A DNA stretch of 64,000 nt from BM003 sp963783695 (GCA_963783695.1 CAWAOM010000001.1:496001-560000); one strand, 5' to 3'. Numbered from the stretch's first letter, positions 36,268-46,046 are shown. Notes: generated from the letters alone by a model not told the origin. Numbers and translations are program-made.

Positions 36268-37923
36268 ATGAACGCACTGAGGCAAGGGAAATTCCGGCTT
36301 GCCACGCTCATTTCCATTGCCATATTCGCTTTCGCCGTGGCCGGTTGCGACGATGGTGACGATGGTAATGACGGGCCGCCTGGACCAGCCGGTGCAGACG
36401 GTTCTGATGGGGTGGCCTGTTGGGACCTCAACGAGAACGGTGTGGGGGATCTTCCGGATGAAGATCTCAACGGCGATGGCGTCGTCGACGTCTTAGATTG
36501 CAACGCATTGGCGAGCGGGGCCTACGATGCCGAGGCACTGCACACGGGCTATTTCACCGAGAAACCTTATGAAGGCACGCAGTCGTGCCTGAATTGCCAT
36601 GGCGACGATCGGCGACGACATGCTTGGCAAGGCCCATTTCACCTGGAAGGGCGCTGCGTCAGGGGATCAAAGGCTTCGAGGCTGATCGGCACGGCAAGAC
36701 CGATCTGATCAACAATTTCTGCATTGCGGTCCCGAGTAACGAGGGCCGTTGCAGCCAGTGCCATGCCGGTTACGGTATACGCTGACGATTCGTTCTATTT
36801 TCGGCGATCCGCAAAGCGGTGGACTGCCTGGTCTGCCATGACCAGTCCGGTACCTACAAGAAGGCAACGACCACCGCCGGTCTGCCCGAGGAAACGGCGT
36901 TGATCTGCAGATGGTTGCGCGCAGCGTTGCGCAAAATGGCGGTGTCCCGACCATCAATAACTGCATCGACTGCCATGCCAAAGCCGGTGGCGGAGACAAC
37001 GTCAAGCACGGCGATCTGGCGCTGTCGCTGGCCGAAACCACGCGCGAATACGATGTCCACATGGGCACCGATGGCGGCGATTTTGAATGCGTTGCCTGCC
37101 ACCAGGTCAAAAGGACGGCCGATGGTGCACAGATCGATCACGGGATCGGTGGCCAGGAGTATCCATTCGCTTGACCAGGGCGAAGATGGAAGACCTGCAT
37201 GGATTGCCACGGCGATCGCGCCAACATCCATGCCGGTAAATCTGTAGAAGGGATTGTAAGCCTGCATACGACGCTTGCCTGCCAGGTGTGCCATATCCCG
37301 GCAATTGCGCGTGAAACGTCGACTAAGACCGAATGGTACTGGGAAACGGCGGGGCAGGACATCCCGGCGGAAGATATCCCGAAGTCCGAGGACGGACGTA
37401 GACATGTACGACAAGAAGAAGGGCAACTTCGTCTGGACCAAGAACGTTCGTCCCGAACTTCTCTACCATGACGGCGAGTGGAACCGCATGATGATCAACA
37501 CCAACGAGCAGTACACGAGCGTGCCGGTCGATCTCGGTTCCCCCTCGGCCGACTACAACACGCCGGGTGCGATGATCTATCCGTTCAAGAGGATGATCGG
37601 CAACCAGGTCGCCGACGCCGGCAACAACACGATGCTGGTGCCGCACCTGTTTGGCCCGAAAGGCGGGCCCAACCCGTACTGGAAGGTTTTCGACTGGGAT
37701 CTCGCGCTGCAGGACGGCGCCGCCTATACCGGTCAAACCTACACGGGTGCGTTCGAGTTCGTGGACACCTTTATGTACCTGTCAGTCAACCATGAAGTGG
37801 CGCCGAAAGAACAGGCGTATCGGTAACGACGGCGCCTGTGGTGATTGCCATGGCGACGACAAGATCGATTGGGCCGCCCTTGGCTGGGATAACGACCCGG
37901 TTCAAGGTGGAACCCGGCCGTAA
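36268..37923 (+). pseudogene. Octaheme c-type cytochrome, tetrathionate reductase family (multiply frameshifted)
   Basis: A lipoprotein signal (FRLATLISIAIFAFAVAGC) leads into a short collagen-like stretch (GPPGPAGADGSDG) and an EF-hand-like segment (DLNENGVGD, DLNGDGVVD). Eight heme-binding CxxCH motifs follow at 36586, 36750, 36825, 36962, 37088, 37196, 37280 and 37837. Segments such as NNFCIAVPSNEGRCSQCHAGYG and VDCLVCHDQSGTYKK match octaheme tetrathionate reductases. The reading frame changes near 36608, 36660, 36777, 36800, 36895, 37398 and 37820, and there is an in-frame TGA at 37172-37174. All heme motifs survive, so either inactivation is recent or the sequence is error-rich here. GGGGG precedes the ATG. 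A strong terminator follows. Confidence 0.85.
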
Positions 37924-37950
37924 CCAACCCCAGGCATAGCCTGATCAACC

Positions 37951-37984
37951 GGCGCCCGCGACAAAATCGCGGGCGCCTTTTTTT
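37951..37984 (+). terminator. Rho-independent terminator after the cytochrome
   Basis: Perfect 11-bp GC stem (GGCGCCCGCGA with its complement), loop CAAAA, then seven T. It lies 28 bp after the end of the cytochrome pseudogene. Confidence 0.93.
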
Positions 37985-38059
37985 GTGGCCAGGGCACTGC
38001 GATCCTGGTGGGCACAAAGATCGCTATATGTCGCCTTGACGACATTATCGGCGTGCCGG

Positions 38060-38169
38060 AGTGTGTACGATCCTCGCGTTATTGCATGATGGCGTTTAGC
38101 GGGTCACACCCCTCCAGACTGAAAGGACTTAGCAGCGGCGCCGATGGGGACAGGACGTCCCCTTTTTTT
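38060..38169 (+). ncRNA. Candidate small RNA ending at an orphan terminator
   Basis: A plus-strand terminator (GGGGAC-AGGAC-GTCCCC then seven T, 38146-38169) has no plus-strand gene before it; the previous terminator is at 37951-37984. TGTACGAT near 38064 resembles an extended -10. A transcript of about 95-100 nt would contain AGGA in the terminator loop and an unpaired AAAGGAC, features seen in CsrA/RsmA-binding RNAs. Existence and function are inference only. Confidence 0.3.
38146..38169 (+). terminator. Rho-independent terminator, no upstream gene
   Basis: Six-bp stem GGGGAC/GTCCCC, loop AGGAC, followed by TTTTTTT. It is on the strand opposite to the flanking gene at 38228-38800, whose 3' end lies 59 bp away. 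Confidence 0.7.
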
Positions 38170-38227
38170 ATGCGTGATTTCCGGTTGCATTGGTCCGCTG
38201 AATGCTCGTGGCAGGGCCCCGCATTGT

Positions 38228-38800
38228 TCAGGAGCCGCCGGGCCGTTGCACGTAGCTCTGAAAGCCCACGTCGTCGGTACCGCTGAGCGACAACGACACC
38301 CAGTTCGAATTGACGTCATCCATCGCCCATCCTCGGCCACCAGGATAAGAGTCGACGGGAACGCCAGGAAGAATGCCGCAGGATCCTGTCGGGTTACTCA
38401 GCACGAGTGCCAGTTGATCTCCGGCGCTAACGCGAACGCGGCCGCCAAACGAAATCGAGGTGAGATCAGTGCTGACGATTTCAGGGAAGTGTCCCGCGCG
38501 ATATCTCCGTGTCGCGATTACATTCGATCCGGGCACGCCCGAACTCGCGTCGATGTCGCGAATTTCTGCGATGAGTCTTCCGGACTCACAACCGACTGGC
38601 ACGCGAATTTCCGTAAGCCGGCCGTCAAGGCCGACGGTTAGCGTCTGTGCGATCGCTTGCGCGTAAAGGCCACCAATGGCAAAAGTCGAAGGTGCCGCAG
38701 GGTCTCCCGGGTTTTGTTGATCGAGAACCGGCGCCGCGGCATAGACCGGGGCCGCCGCCAGTGCGCCGAGAACTGCGAGTCTGGCCAATTTGTTTTTCAT
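38228..38800 (-). CDS. Secreted hypothetical protein
   Basis: A 190-residue exported protein not assigned to a family. A clear signal peptide (LARLAVLGALAAAPVYA) is followed by a compact beta-rich sequence: VLDQQNPGD, AQAIAQTLTVGLDGRLTEIRV and FGGRVRVSAGDQLALVLSN, with two cysteines (GCESG and SCGILPG) that may form a disulfide. The pattern resembles jelly-roll domains of extracellular proteins that report PEP-CTERM-like or choice-of-anchor contexts, but no sorting signal is present. It is alone in its orientation between the cytochrome locus and CsbD. Confidence 0.72.
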   Translation of the reverse strand: MKNKLARLAVLGALAAAPVYAAAPVLDQQNPGDPAAPSTFAIGGLYAQAIAQTLTVGLDGRLTEIRVPVGCESGRLIAEIRDIDASSGVPGSNVIATRRYRAGHFPEIVSTDLTSISFGGRVRVSAGDQLALVLSNPTGSCGILPGVPVDSYPGGRGWAMDDVNSNWVSLSLSGTDDVGFQSYVQRPGGS

Positions 38801-39084
38801 GGACGTTATCTCCCAGGCGGAATCGAGGTTCCTCTCTCTAGAAGATGTAGACCAGTTTTACCGTGTTCGCCAGCTGGATATTTTTTTTGCTTCAGTGCAT
38901 TAACAAGTGCATTTGCATGGAGTTGGACCGCACAGGCCACGCCGGTGGCGGCAGCCAATAGCGATGCTGCCTGCGGATATCTTGCGCAGAAAATTGACCA
39001 GATCCGCAAAAACCGGCGGGCATCGAGCCGATTCGCTCAAATGCCCGCCGGGTCAAGGTCTGGCCTGAAAACCGGCCGGGCGTA

Positions 39085-39279
39085 TTACTTGCCCTTCAAT
39101 ACGTCGGCCGCCTTGTCGACGAGGTCCGCAGCGGAATCGCTGATCGATTCCACTGCATCCTTGACACTGCCAGTAGCCTGCTGCGTCTTGCCTTCGGCTT
39201 TCATTTTGTCATCGTCGAGCAATACGCCGCCCGCTTCCTTGAGTTTGCCTTCCATTTTGTCGACCGTTCCGCTTGACAT
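39085..39279 (-). CDS. CsbD family stress-response protein
   Basis: A 64-residue hydrophilic protein: SSGTVDKMEGKLKEAGGVLLDDDKMKAEGK is the CsbD signature (quoted in part: GKLKEAGGVLLDDDKMKAEG), followed by a helical tail with DLVDKAADVLKGK. CsbD proteins are small, abundant and induced by general stress; mechanism unknown. The ATG at 39279 has GGAG six bases upstream; another in-frame ATG at 39291 is possible. Confidence 0.9.
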   Translation of the reverse strand: MSSGTVDKMEGKLKEAGGVLLDDDKMKAEGKTQQATGSVKDAVESISDSAADLVDKAADVLKGK

Positions 39280-39455
39280 AGCTCGCTCCATTGAAGTTTG
39301 TGAAAAATAGCGCACTCGACAATTAACATCGAGCGGGGTGTACGGTAGCGGGTTCGTCAGCCTTTCGCAGATGGATGCCGACTTGCCCGGATCGCTATGC
39401 TCCGATCGGGCCGCATGTCCCTTCGCGCCGGAGGTTGCGTGACTCGTTATCCCTG

Positions 39456-39764
39456 TCAGGCCTTGCTCCAGCTCACGCTGTGGCCACCTTCCGCCGCGCG
39501 GCGGAGAAGCTCTATCAACGGAAACGCGCGCTGGTGCAGTGAAACCGGTGATTTCTTTTCCGGGTCCTCTTCATCTTCGTCCGCCTCGGGCGCCTCCGGC
39601 GCATCGGCGACGGCTTTTTCCAGCCGGGCGAGTGCCGTTGGAATGTCCTCGGCAAGAATTGCGCTGGGGATCGTCCCGCTGTGGCCCATCATGTGGAGCA
39701 GCGTTTCGGCGGTTTCTTCGAACATTGAAAAACTGCCGACATGGCTGTCAAATTTTACAAGCAT
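39456..39764 (-). CDS. DUF1840 family protein
   Basis: A 102-residue cytoplasmic protein: MLVKFDSHVGSFSMFEETAETLLHMMGHSGTIPSAI (quoted in two parts: VKFDSHVGSFSMF and LLHMMGHSGTIPSAI), LPTAL-like DIPTALARLEKAV, an acidic linker (EADEDEEDPEKKSPVSL) and QRAFPLIELLRRAAEGGHSVSW. These are the DUF1840 hallmarks in proteobacteria. Function unknown. Confidence 0.87.
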   Translation of the reverse strand: MLVKFDSHVGSFSMFEETAETLLHMMGHSGTIPSAILAEDIPTALARLEKAVADAPEAPEADEDEEDPEKKSPVSLHQRAFPLIELLRRAAEGGHSVSWSKA

Positions 39765-39878
39765 GTTTCCCTTTGCCTCCTGAATTGAACGGAAAAAGCC
39801 GCAAGCTGACGCTGGCAGTTGCGGTTTCGGATAAGCGACTGCCAGCCATTGTCGTCGGTCTTCGATTCGATAGCGTTG

Positions 39879-41282
39879 CTATTTTGCGTCGCGCACTCGC
39901 GGCGTGAAAACGGCCTGCTCGAGTTCGACAAATGCGTCTTCGATATAGGTGGCAAGCTTGGCGACATCGCGCAGTTCGCGGGTGGCCAGCAGACCGAAGT
40001 GCAAGGTGCCGGCATAGCTGTAAAGCGTGATATTTAAATGATTGCCCGGCATCAGCGTACTGACGGGACACATCTCCGTCATTCGCGCGCCTTTGAGATA
40101 TAGCGGCTTGCGCGGCCCCGGAACATTGGACACGAGGGTATCGCTGATCGGTGGCAGAACGTTGTTGAGCTTGAGCATTTCGGTCAGCTGAGCGGCGACG
40201 CCAAGAAGAATCGAATACTGTGCTACCGCCGCCGGGGGCACGCCGTCAATCTGGTTGCGGACGTTACGCAACGTGAAGCCGATCTCACGCAGGCGCTGGT
40301 AGGGGTCGTCCGTTCGATTGGCGAGTTCGACCGTCACAATACCGATCTTGTTGCCACCCTTGGAATCGTTTTCATCGCGCAGGTTAACCGGCATCTGGAT
40401 CGATATCGGACGTCGCAGGTCCGCGCCGCTCTCCGCAATGTACCGGTGCAGGGCGCCGTCTATACAGGTCAGCGCAACGTGGTTGAGAGTCGCCCTGCAC
40501 ATATCGCGGATCCTCTGCACCCGATCCATCGAAACACTGGCCTTGGCAAACTGGCGCGCAGCAGTGACTTGCCCGGTCAACGGCGTGCGCCCGTCCGAAC
40601 GGAAGGGCAACGATACCGCGTTCTTGGTCAGTCCGAGTTGTTCGAGCCCCAGTTGCATCGACAGCTTGGCAATGCCCGCAGTGGTTTTCAGCTGTTCCAG
40701 GGAGCCGCGCAGCACGGTGGCAAGCAGGGTTTTCGCATCAGTGCCGGCTCGCCGGCTGCGCTTTCCGGGCGAGCTGTGCGACACCCATACCGGGTTGATA
40801 GTTTTGGACCTTGGCGACTCGGTCAGGCTATGCGCCGTCCAGCTCGTCAGCGTAATGCCGTCTGCGTAGGAGTGATGAATTTTGAAATAGATCGCGAAGC
40901 GGCCGCCAGCAACACGGTCGATCATATGAAATTGCCACAACGGTTTACTGCGATCGAGCATTGGGCCATGTAGTTCGGCTATCAGCTCATACAGGGCGGC
41001 GTCGTCCAGCACCTTTTTTGGTCGATGAAAGAACAGATGCTGATCGATGTCGAAGTCGGTGCACTGTTGCCATTGCGGGCCACCGAGCGCGGTGAAATTG
41101 ATTACCTGGTCGAACGGCTCGCCCGGCTCGTCGAATTCCAGGAATTCCTCGTACAGATTCGCCACGAATCGCGCCGGGCTCTTGGCCGGCCGCTTAAATA
41201 TCATCAATCCGGCAACGTGCTTCGGGCTATCTTCTGATTCCGTGACGAAAAAGGCGAGATCGAGCAGCGACAATTTTTTCAT
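39879..41282 (-). CDS. Wax ester synthase/diacylglycerol acyltransferase
   Basis: A 467-residue WS/DGAT. The acyl-transfer motif HHxxxDG is intact (His136, His137, Asp141, Gly142 in IHHSYADGI). Family segments PLWQFHMIDRV, NHVALTCIDGALHRYI and VSNVPGPRKPLYLKGARM are present. It transfers acyl-CoA to fatty alcohols or diacylglycerol, producing wax esters or triacylglycerol for storage, and usually sits at the inner membrane. Context (acyl-CoA dehydrogenase, FadL elsewhere in the window) fits lipid metabolism. Confidence 0.93.
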   Translation of the reverse strand: MKKLSLLDLAFFVTESEDSPKHVAGLMIFKRPAKSPARFVANLYEEFLEFDEPGEPFDQVINFTALGGPQWQQCTDFDIDQHLFFHRPKKVLDDAALYELIAELHGPMLDRSKPLWQFHMIDRVAGGRFAIYFKIHHSYADGITLTSWTAHSLTESPRSKTINPVWVSHSSPGKRSRRAGTDAKTLLATVLRGSLEQLKTTAGIAKLSMQLGLEQLGLTKNAVSLPFRSDGRTPLTGQVTAARQFAKASVSMDRVQRIRDMCRATLNHVALTCIDGALHRYIAESGADLRRPISIQMPVNLRDENDSKGGNKIGIVTVELANRTDDPYQRLREIGFTLRNVRNQIDGVPPAAVAQYSILLGVAAQLTEMLKLNNVLPPISDTLVSNVPGPRKPLYLKGARMTEMCPVSTLMPGNHLNITLYSYAGTLHFGLLATRELRDVAKLATYIEDAFVELEQAVFTPRVRDAK

Positions 41283-41594
41283 TTATAGAGGTCCATCAGG
41301 TTCGTTTTGTGAGCGGCCCCGGCATGACCGGCTGGCGTATGTTATCTATTCTAGCGGCGAATCGGGACGCCGACAGGTTAGCGGCTGGTTACGAGCCGGA
41401 TCGCAATGCCGCCGGAATCGTCCCGGCGCGATAATTGCTCCGGCCGGCAAGAGGTTCAGTATCGCATGCGCAACGGCGGCATTGGTCGACGCAGTCCCTA
41501 AGAGTATGCGAAAGTAACCGGCTGAACTCTGCGCCACCGCCATGTTCGAATTCGAATAAGGTCGCGGCGACCTCGAATTTTAGGGATTTCTCAT
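41283..41594. other. Divergent intergenic region, no gene recognised
   Basis: A 312-bp gap between the WS/DGAT gene and the RND efflux genes, expected to hold both promoters. Overlapping short open frames lack features. No regulator gene or clear operator was seen. Confidence 0.45.
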
Positions 41595-42806
41595 ATGAAG
41601 CGGAAGCTCGCCCGTGTAGCGCTTATTGCATCGATCTTCCTCGTGGCTATTGTTGGCGCGGGAATGCTGGCCAAGATGAAGCCGCCGCCGGAGAAAAAAG
41701 AGAACACCGATGTCGACCTCCTGGTCCAGGTAGCGCCGCTGAAGACGGAAACGGTGACTTTCACAGTGCAGAGCCAGGGTAATGTCCGGCCCCGTACCGA
41801 GACGTTACTGAGTGCCGAGGTGTCCGGCGCGATCGTGGAGATATCTCCCAAGTTCATTCCGGGTGGAGTTTTTGCAAAAAACGAAGTGTTGATGCGAATT
41901 GACCCGACCAACTACCGGGTTGCGGTCGATCAGGCCGAGGCCGTGCTTGCCCAGCGGCAAATTGAGTACGACGGCGCTGTCAAGCTGCGCAAGCAAGGAT
42001 ACCGCGCCGAGGCGGAGCTGGCTTCGGCCGCGGCGGCGCTCGAAACCGCCAGGGCCGACCTCGTGCGGGCAAAGCGAAATCTCCAACTGACCGCGATTCG
42101 CCTGCCGTACGAGGGCATGGTGCGGAGCAAGGATGCGGATCTCGGCCAGTATGTGACCGCCGGCAGCCGGCTCGGTGTCACGTTTGCCACCGACTATGCT
42201 GAAGTGCGTTTGCCTTTGACCGACCAGGACCTCGCATTTGTCGAGCTGCCGGGTGCGGGCCAGATCGAGAAGTCGGGCAGTGCGAGCGGCCCTGAAGTGA
42301 TTCTGTCTGCGGTCCAGCGCGGCAAGATGCAGCAATGGAGCGGAAGAATCGTGCGCAGCGAGGGCGTCGTTGACGAGAATACCCGGGTTACCTATGCGGT
42401 CGTGCGAATCGAAGATCCTTACCGGCGCCACGCGTCCGATACTGAATCGACGCCATTGCCGGTTGGCACGTTTGTCTCCGCAGCGGTAGCGGGAAACAGC
42501 GCCGAAAACGTGATTCGCGTGCCGCGTTCGGTGATCCGTGGTAATGGCCAGATCGTGGTCGTCAACGACGACAATCGTCTCGAAATTCGCGACGTCGACA
42601 TTCTGCGTTCGGATTCGACGCATGCGTATCTCAGCGGCGGCGTGGCGGCCGGCGAGAGAATTGCAGTGACCTCCATTGAAAACCCGATCAACGGCATGCG
42701 GGTACGAACCGGCGACGCGGACGAGGATGCGGGCGTCGAAGACGACGGTACCGAGTTGGCGACGGGCGAAGGGGTGGATGAAACCGTCGCCAAGGGCGAT
42801 GAATAA
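41595..42806 (+). CDS. RND efflux periplasmic adaptor subunit
   Basis: A 403-residue membrane fusion protein. An N-terminal anchor (VALIASIFLVAIVGAGML) precedes the lipoyl half-motif VQSQGNVRPRTETLLSAEVSGAIVEI (quoted in part: GNVRPRTETLLSAEVSGAI), the helical hairpin (ALAAETARADLVRAKRNLQ-like AAALETARADLVRAKRNL) and the second lipoyl half (LTAIRLPYEGMVRSKDADLGQYV). Beta-barrel and membrane-proximal domains follow, and an acidic tail (DEDAGVEDDG). It bridges the permease to an outer-membrane channel, which is not in this operon. The permease follows after 12 bp. Confidence 0.93.
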   Translation: MKRKLARVALIASIFLVAIVGAGMLAKMKPPPEKKENTDVDLLVQVAPLKTETVTFTVQSQGNVRPRTETLLSAEVSGAIVEISPKFIPGGVFAKNEVLMRIDPTNYRVAVDQAEAVLAQRQIEYDGAVKLRKQGYRAEAELASAAAALETARADLVRAKRNLQLTAIRLPYEGMVRSKDADLGQYVTAGSRLGVTFATDYAEVRLPLTDQDLAFVELPGAGQIEKSGSASGPEVILSAVQRGKMQQWSGRIVRSEGVVDENTRVTYAVVRIEDPYRRHASDTESTPLPVGTFVSAAVAGNSAENVIRVPRSVIRGNGQIVVVNDDNRLEIRDVDILRSDSTHAYLSGGVAAGERIAVTSIENPINGMRVRTGDADEDAGVEDDGTELATGEGVDETVAKGDE

Positions 42807-42818
42807 GAGGTTGGCGCG

Positions 42819-45800
42819 ATGAAGGGACAGCCGGGAGTCACGACTGAAACAGGCCTGATTGCCTGGTTTGCCAGCAACCATGTGGCGGCAAACCTGCTGA
42901 TGTTGATGATCATTGCGTTCGGTGTGGTTTCGGCGTTCACGATACGCAAGCAAACGACTCCGGACTTCGAGCTCAACACGATCCAGGTGCGCGTGCCATA
43001 TCTCGGTGCGGCGCCGCAGGAAGTTGAGGAAGGGGTCGTCGTCAAGATCGAGGAAGCGATCCAGGACATCGACGGCATTACCCAGATAGATTCGGTCGCC
43101 AGCGAGGGAGAGGGTTCGGTTGTGGCGGAAGTCGCGACCGGCGAGGACATCAACGAAATCCTCAGCGAGATCAAGACCCGCGTCGATGCAATCTCGACAT
43201 TTCCGAACCTCACCGAGAAGCCGGTCATATATAAGCAAGAAGTGCCGATTCACGTGGTTTTTCTATCGATCTACGGTGAGATGGATGCATTCGCCCGCAA
43301 GACGCTTGCCCAGCAGGTGCAAAACGAGTTAATGGTCCTGCCGGAGGTCAACCAGGTCCAGTTTCTCGGTGACCGCGACTACGAGATCAGCGTCGAGGTG
43401 CCTGAACAGACATTGCGGCAATACGGCTTGTCAATGAGCGAAGTGTCGCAGGCGATCCGCGATTCTTCGCTCGATCTTCCGGGCGGGACGATCAAGACCG
43501 AGGGCGGCGATATTCTGCTGCGGACGGAAGGCCAACGGTATACCGGGCAGGAGTTTTCGCGGCTGGTGCTGCGGACTTTTCCGGACGGGACGCGGCTGAC
43601 TCTCGGCGATATTGCAACGATACAAGACGGCTTTGTCGAGACCGATGGCTATGGCCGTTTCGACGGCCAAACGACGGCGATCCTGCGGGTACTCGCCGGC
43701 GGCCAGCAGAACGAACTGAAAACTGCCAAGGCGGTGCGTGAGTACGTCGAAAAGAAGGCCAAGACGCTGCCTGAAGGTATCAATATCGATGTCTGGATCG
43801 ACCGCTCGCACTATCTGCAGGGCCGGCTCGACATGATGATGAAGAACATGCTGCAGGGTGCCTTGCTGGTATTTATCGTACTGTCATTGTTCCTGCGATT
43901 TAAGGTTGCGGCGTGGGTCATTGTCGGTATCCCGATCACGTTCTTCGGCGCTTTGTGGCTGATGCCGCTTGGACCGTGGCCGGTGACTATCAACATGATC
44001 AGCCTGTTCGGGTTCATACTCGTTTTGGGGATAGTCGTCGATGACGCGATCATCATCGGCGAGAGTGTCTATACCCGGATACGCGCCGACGGGCAGACAC
44101 TGGATAACGTGATTCGCGGTGCGAAGAAAGTCGCGGTACCGGCAACGTTCGGGGTGCTGACGACAATGGCGGCCTTCGCACCGATGCTGTTTATCGGCGG
44201 CGTTGTCGGGCCGTTTTTCGAGGCCATGTCGATGGTCGTGATTTTGTGCCTGTTGTTCTCGTTGATCGAGTCGAAGCTGATCCTTCCGGCGCATCTCGCG
44301 CACGCAAAAATCACGCCGCAGAATGAGGCCGAACTTTTCAAGCCGTTTCGGGAGACGCCGCTGCGGTTGTGGCTCGTGCGCCCCTTTCAGCGATTGAACT
44401 GGCGTATTCAAAATGGGATGCAGTCGTTTGTCGAGAAGGTCTATCGACCGCTGCTGGAGAAGGCGCTCGATAATCGGGGTATTACTTTCAGTCTTTTTGC
44501 TGCGATTCTTATCCTGACCATCGGTGTCATGCAAAGCGGTATCGTGCGGACGGTGCTGTTTCCCGATGTACCGGGTGATTTCATCCGGGTCGAGTTGCAA
44601 ATGCAAAACGGGACTGCACCACAAGTCCGCAACGAGGTGATGAGCCGGATCGAGAATGCCGCGCTGGAACTGAATGCCGAGTACGCTGCCGATAACCCGG
44701 GTGTCGACGAGCCGATCAATCACATCGGCGTGTTTACCCGGGGCGACACCGGCGGAGTAGTGTTTGCCGAGATGCCGATGAACGAGGACCGTCCGCTGAA
44801 CGGCGACGATATCGAGGTCATGTGGCGCGACCGGGTTGGGGAGATCCCCGGGGTCAAGGAACTGACATTTTCCGGTGGTGACAATGTCGGCGGCGGTGCC
44901 GCACTCAGTTTCAACCTGACCGGATCCAGCTTTGAGTCGCTTGGCGGTGCGGCGCAGGAACTCGAAGAGAAACTGGCCGAGTACGACGGCGTATTCGATA
45001 TCCGCAATTCACTGAATGCGGGCGGCGAGGAGATCCGGCTCGCAATCAAACCCGAGGCCGAGGCGCTCGGCATCACGATGTCCTCGCTGGGGCGCCAGGT
45101 ACGCCAGGCGTTTTACGGCGAGGAAGCACAGCGTATCCAGCGCGGCAAGGACGAACTCAAGGTGATGGTGCGCTACCCGCTGGAAGAGCGGCGCTCGCTT
45201 GCGGATCTCGAGAACATGCGTATTCGCACGCCGGGCGGCGATGAGGTGCCGTTTGCCTCGGTTGCCGAATTGTCTTTTGGCGAAAGTTATTCGAGCATTA
45301 CGCGGCAGAATCGAAAACGCGTCGTGACGGTGTCGGCCGACATTGACCCGACAGTTGTCGAGCCTGGCGAAGTTTTGAAAGAGATCACCGAAGACTACCT
45401 GCCACAGTTGCTCTCGCGTCACCCTGGTGTCGGCTACGAACTCGAGGGAGCGAGCAGGGAGGAAATGGAGCTGGTTCGCAATCTGACCCTTGCCTCGATT
45501 GCGGCGATGTTCCTGATCTTCGCTCTGATTGCGATCCCGTTGCACTCGTATGTGCAGCCGATGATCATCATGTCGGTGATCCCGTTCGGCCTTATCGGCG
45601 CGGTGGTCGGGCATATCGTGATGGGCAAGGCGATCAGCATGTTCTCCTTGTTTGGCCTGATCGCGCTTGCGGGTGTTGTGGTGAACGATAGTCTGATCAT
45701 GGTGGATTTCATCAACAAGGCACTGCAAAACGGAGTGCCGTTGAGGAGAGCCGTGGTCGAGTCGGGTACGCAACGATTCCGTGCCATCGTGCTGACTTCA

Positions 45801-46046
45801 CTGACTACGGCGGCCGGACTGATGCCGATTATGCTCGAGAAAAGCGTGCAGGCGCAGTTCGTGATCCCGATGGCGATTTCGCTCGCGTTCGGCATCATCT
45901 TTGCCACGGTCATCACGCTGTTCCTGATTCCGTGTCTGTACGTGCTCGAGCTCGATTTCCGCCGCGGCTTGCGCAACACCCGGAACTTGCTGCTCGGTCG
46001 CGAGCCCGAACCCGAGACCGAGGCACAGATGCGCGAGTCGCTCTAG
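42819..46046 (+). CDS. RND efflux transporter permease (AcrB family)
   Basis: A 1075-residue inner-membrane proton-driven pump with 12 expected transmembrane helices and two large periplasmic loops. TM1 begins IAWFASNHVAANLLMLMIIA; the TM4 proton-relay aspartates appear in LVLGIVVDDAIIIGE, and the second half has LIALAGVVVNDSLIMVDFIN. The first loop starts with DFELNTIQVRVPYLGAAPQEVE. Of the HAE-1-like branch common in marine gammaproteobacteria, with unknown substrate. It is co-transcribed with the adaptor; AGAGG precedes the start. Confidence 0.95.
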   Translation: MKGQPGVTTETGLIAWFASNHVAANLLMLMIIAFGVVSAFTIRKQTTPDFELNTIQVRVPYLGAAPQEVEEGVVVKIEEAIQDIDGITQIDSVASEGEGSVVAEVATGEDINEILSEIKTRVDAISTFPNLTEKPVIYKQEVPIHVVFLSIYGEMDAFARKTLAQQVQNELMVLPEVNQVQFLGDRDYEISVEVPEQTLRQYGLSMSEVSQAIRDSSLDLPGGTIKTEGGDILLRTEGQRYTGQEFSRLVLRTFPDGTRLTLGDIATIQDGFVETDGYGRFDGQTTAILRVLAGGQQNELKTAKAVREYVEKKAKTLPEGINIDVWIDRSHYLQGRLDMMMKNMLQGALLVFIVLSLFLRFKVAAWVIVGIPITFFGALWLMPLGPWPVTINMISLFGFILVLGIVVDDAIIIGESVYTRIRADGQTLDNVIRGAKKVAVPATFGVLTTMAAFAPMLFIGGVVGPFFEAMSMVVILCLLFSLIESKLILPAHLAHAKITPQNEAELFKPFRETPLRLWLVRPFQRLNWRIQNGMQSFVEKVYRPLLEKALDNRGITFSLFAAILILTIGVMQSGIVRTVLFPDVPGDFIRVELQMQNGTAPQVRNEVMSRIENAALELNAEYAADNPGVDEPINHIGVFTRGDTGGVVFAEMPMNEDRPLNGDDIEVMWRDRVGEIPGVKELTFSGGDNVGGGAALSFNLTGSSFESLGGAAQELEEKLAEYDGVFDIRNSLNAGGEEIRLAIKPEAEALGITMSSLGRQVRQAFYGEEAQRIQRGKDELKVMVRYPLEERRSLADLENMRIRTPGGDEVPFASVAELSFGESYSSITRQNRKRVVTVSADIDPTVVEPGEVLKEITEDYLPQLLSRHPGVGYELEGASREEMELVRNLTLASIAAMFLIFALIAIPLHSYVQPMIIMSVIPFGLIGAVVGHIVMGKAISMFSLFGLIALAGVVVNDSLIMVDFINKALQNGVPLRRAVVESGTQRFRAIVLTSLTTAAGLMPIMLEKSVQAQFVIPMAISLAFGIIFATVITLFLIPCLYVLELDFRRGLRNTRNLLLGREPEPETEAQMRESL

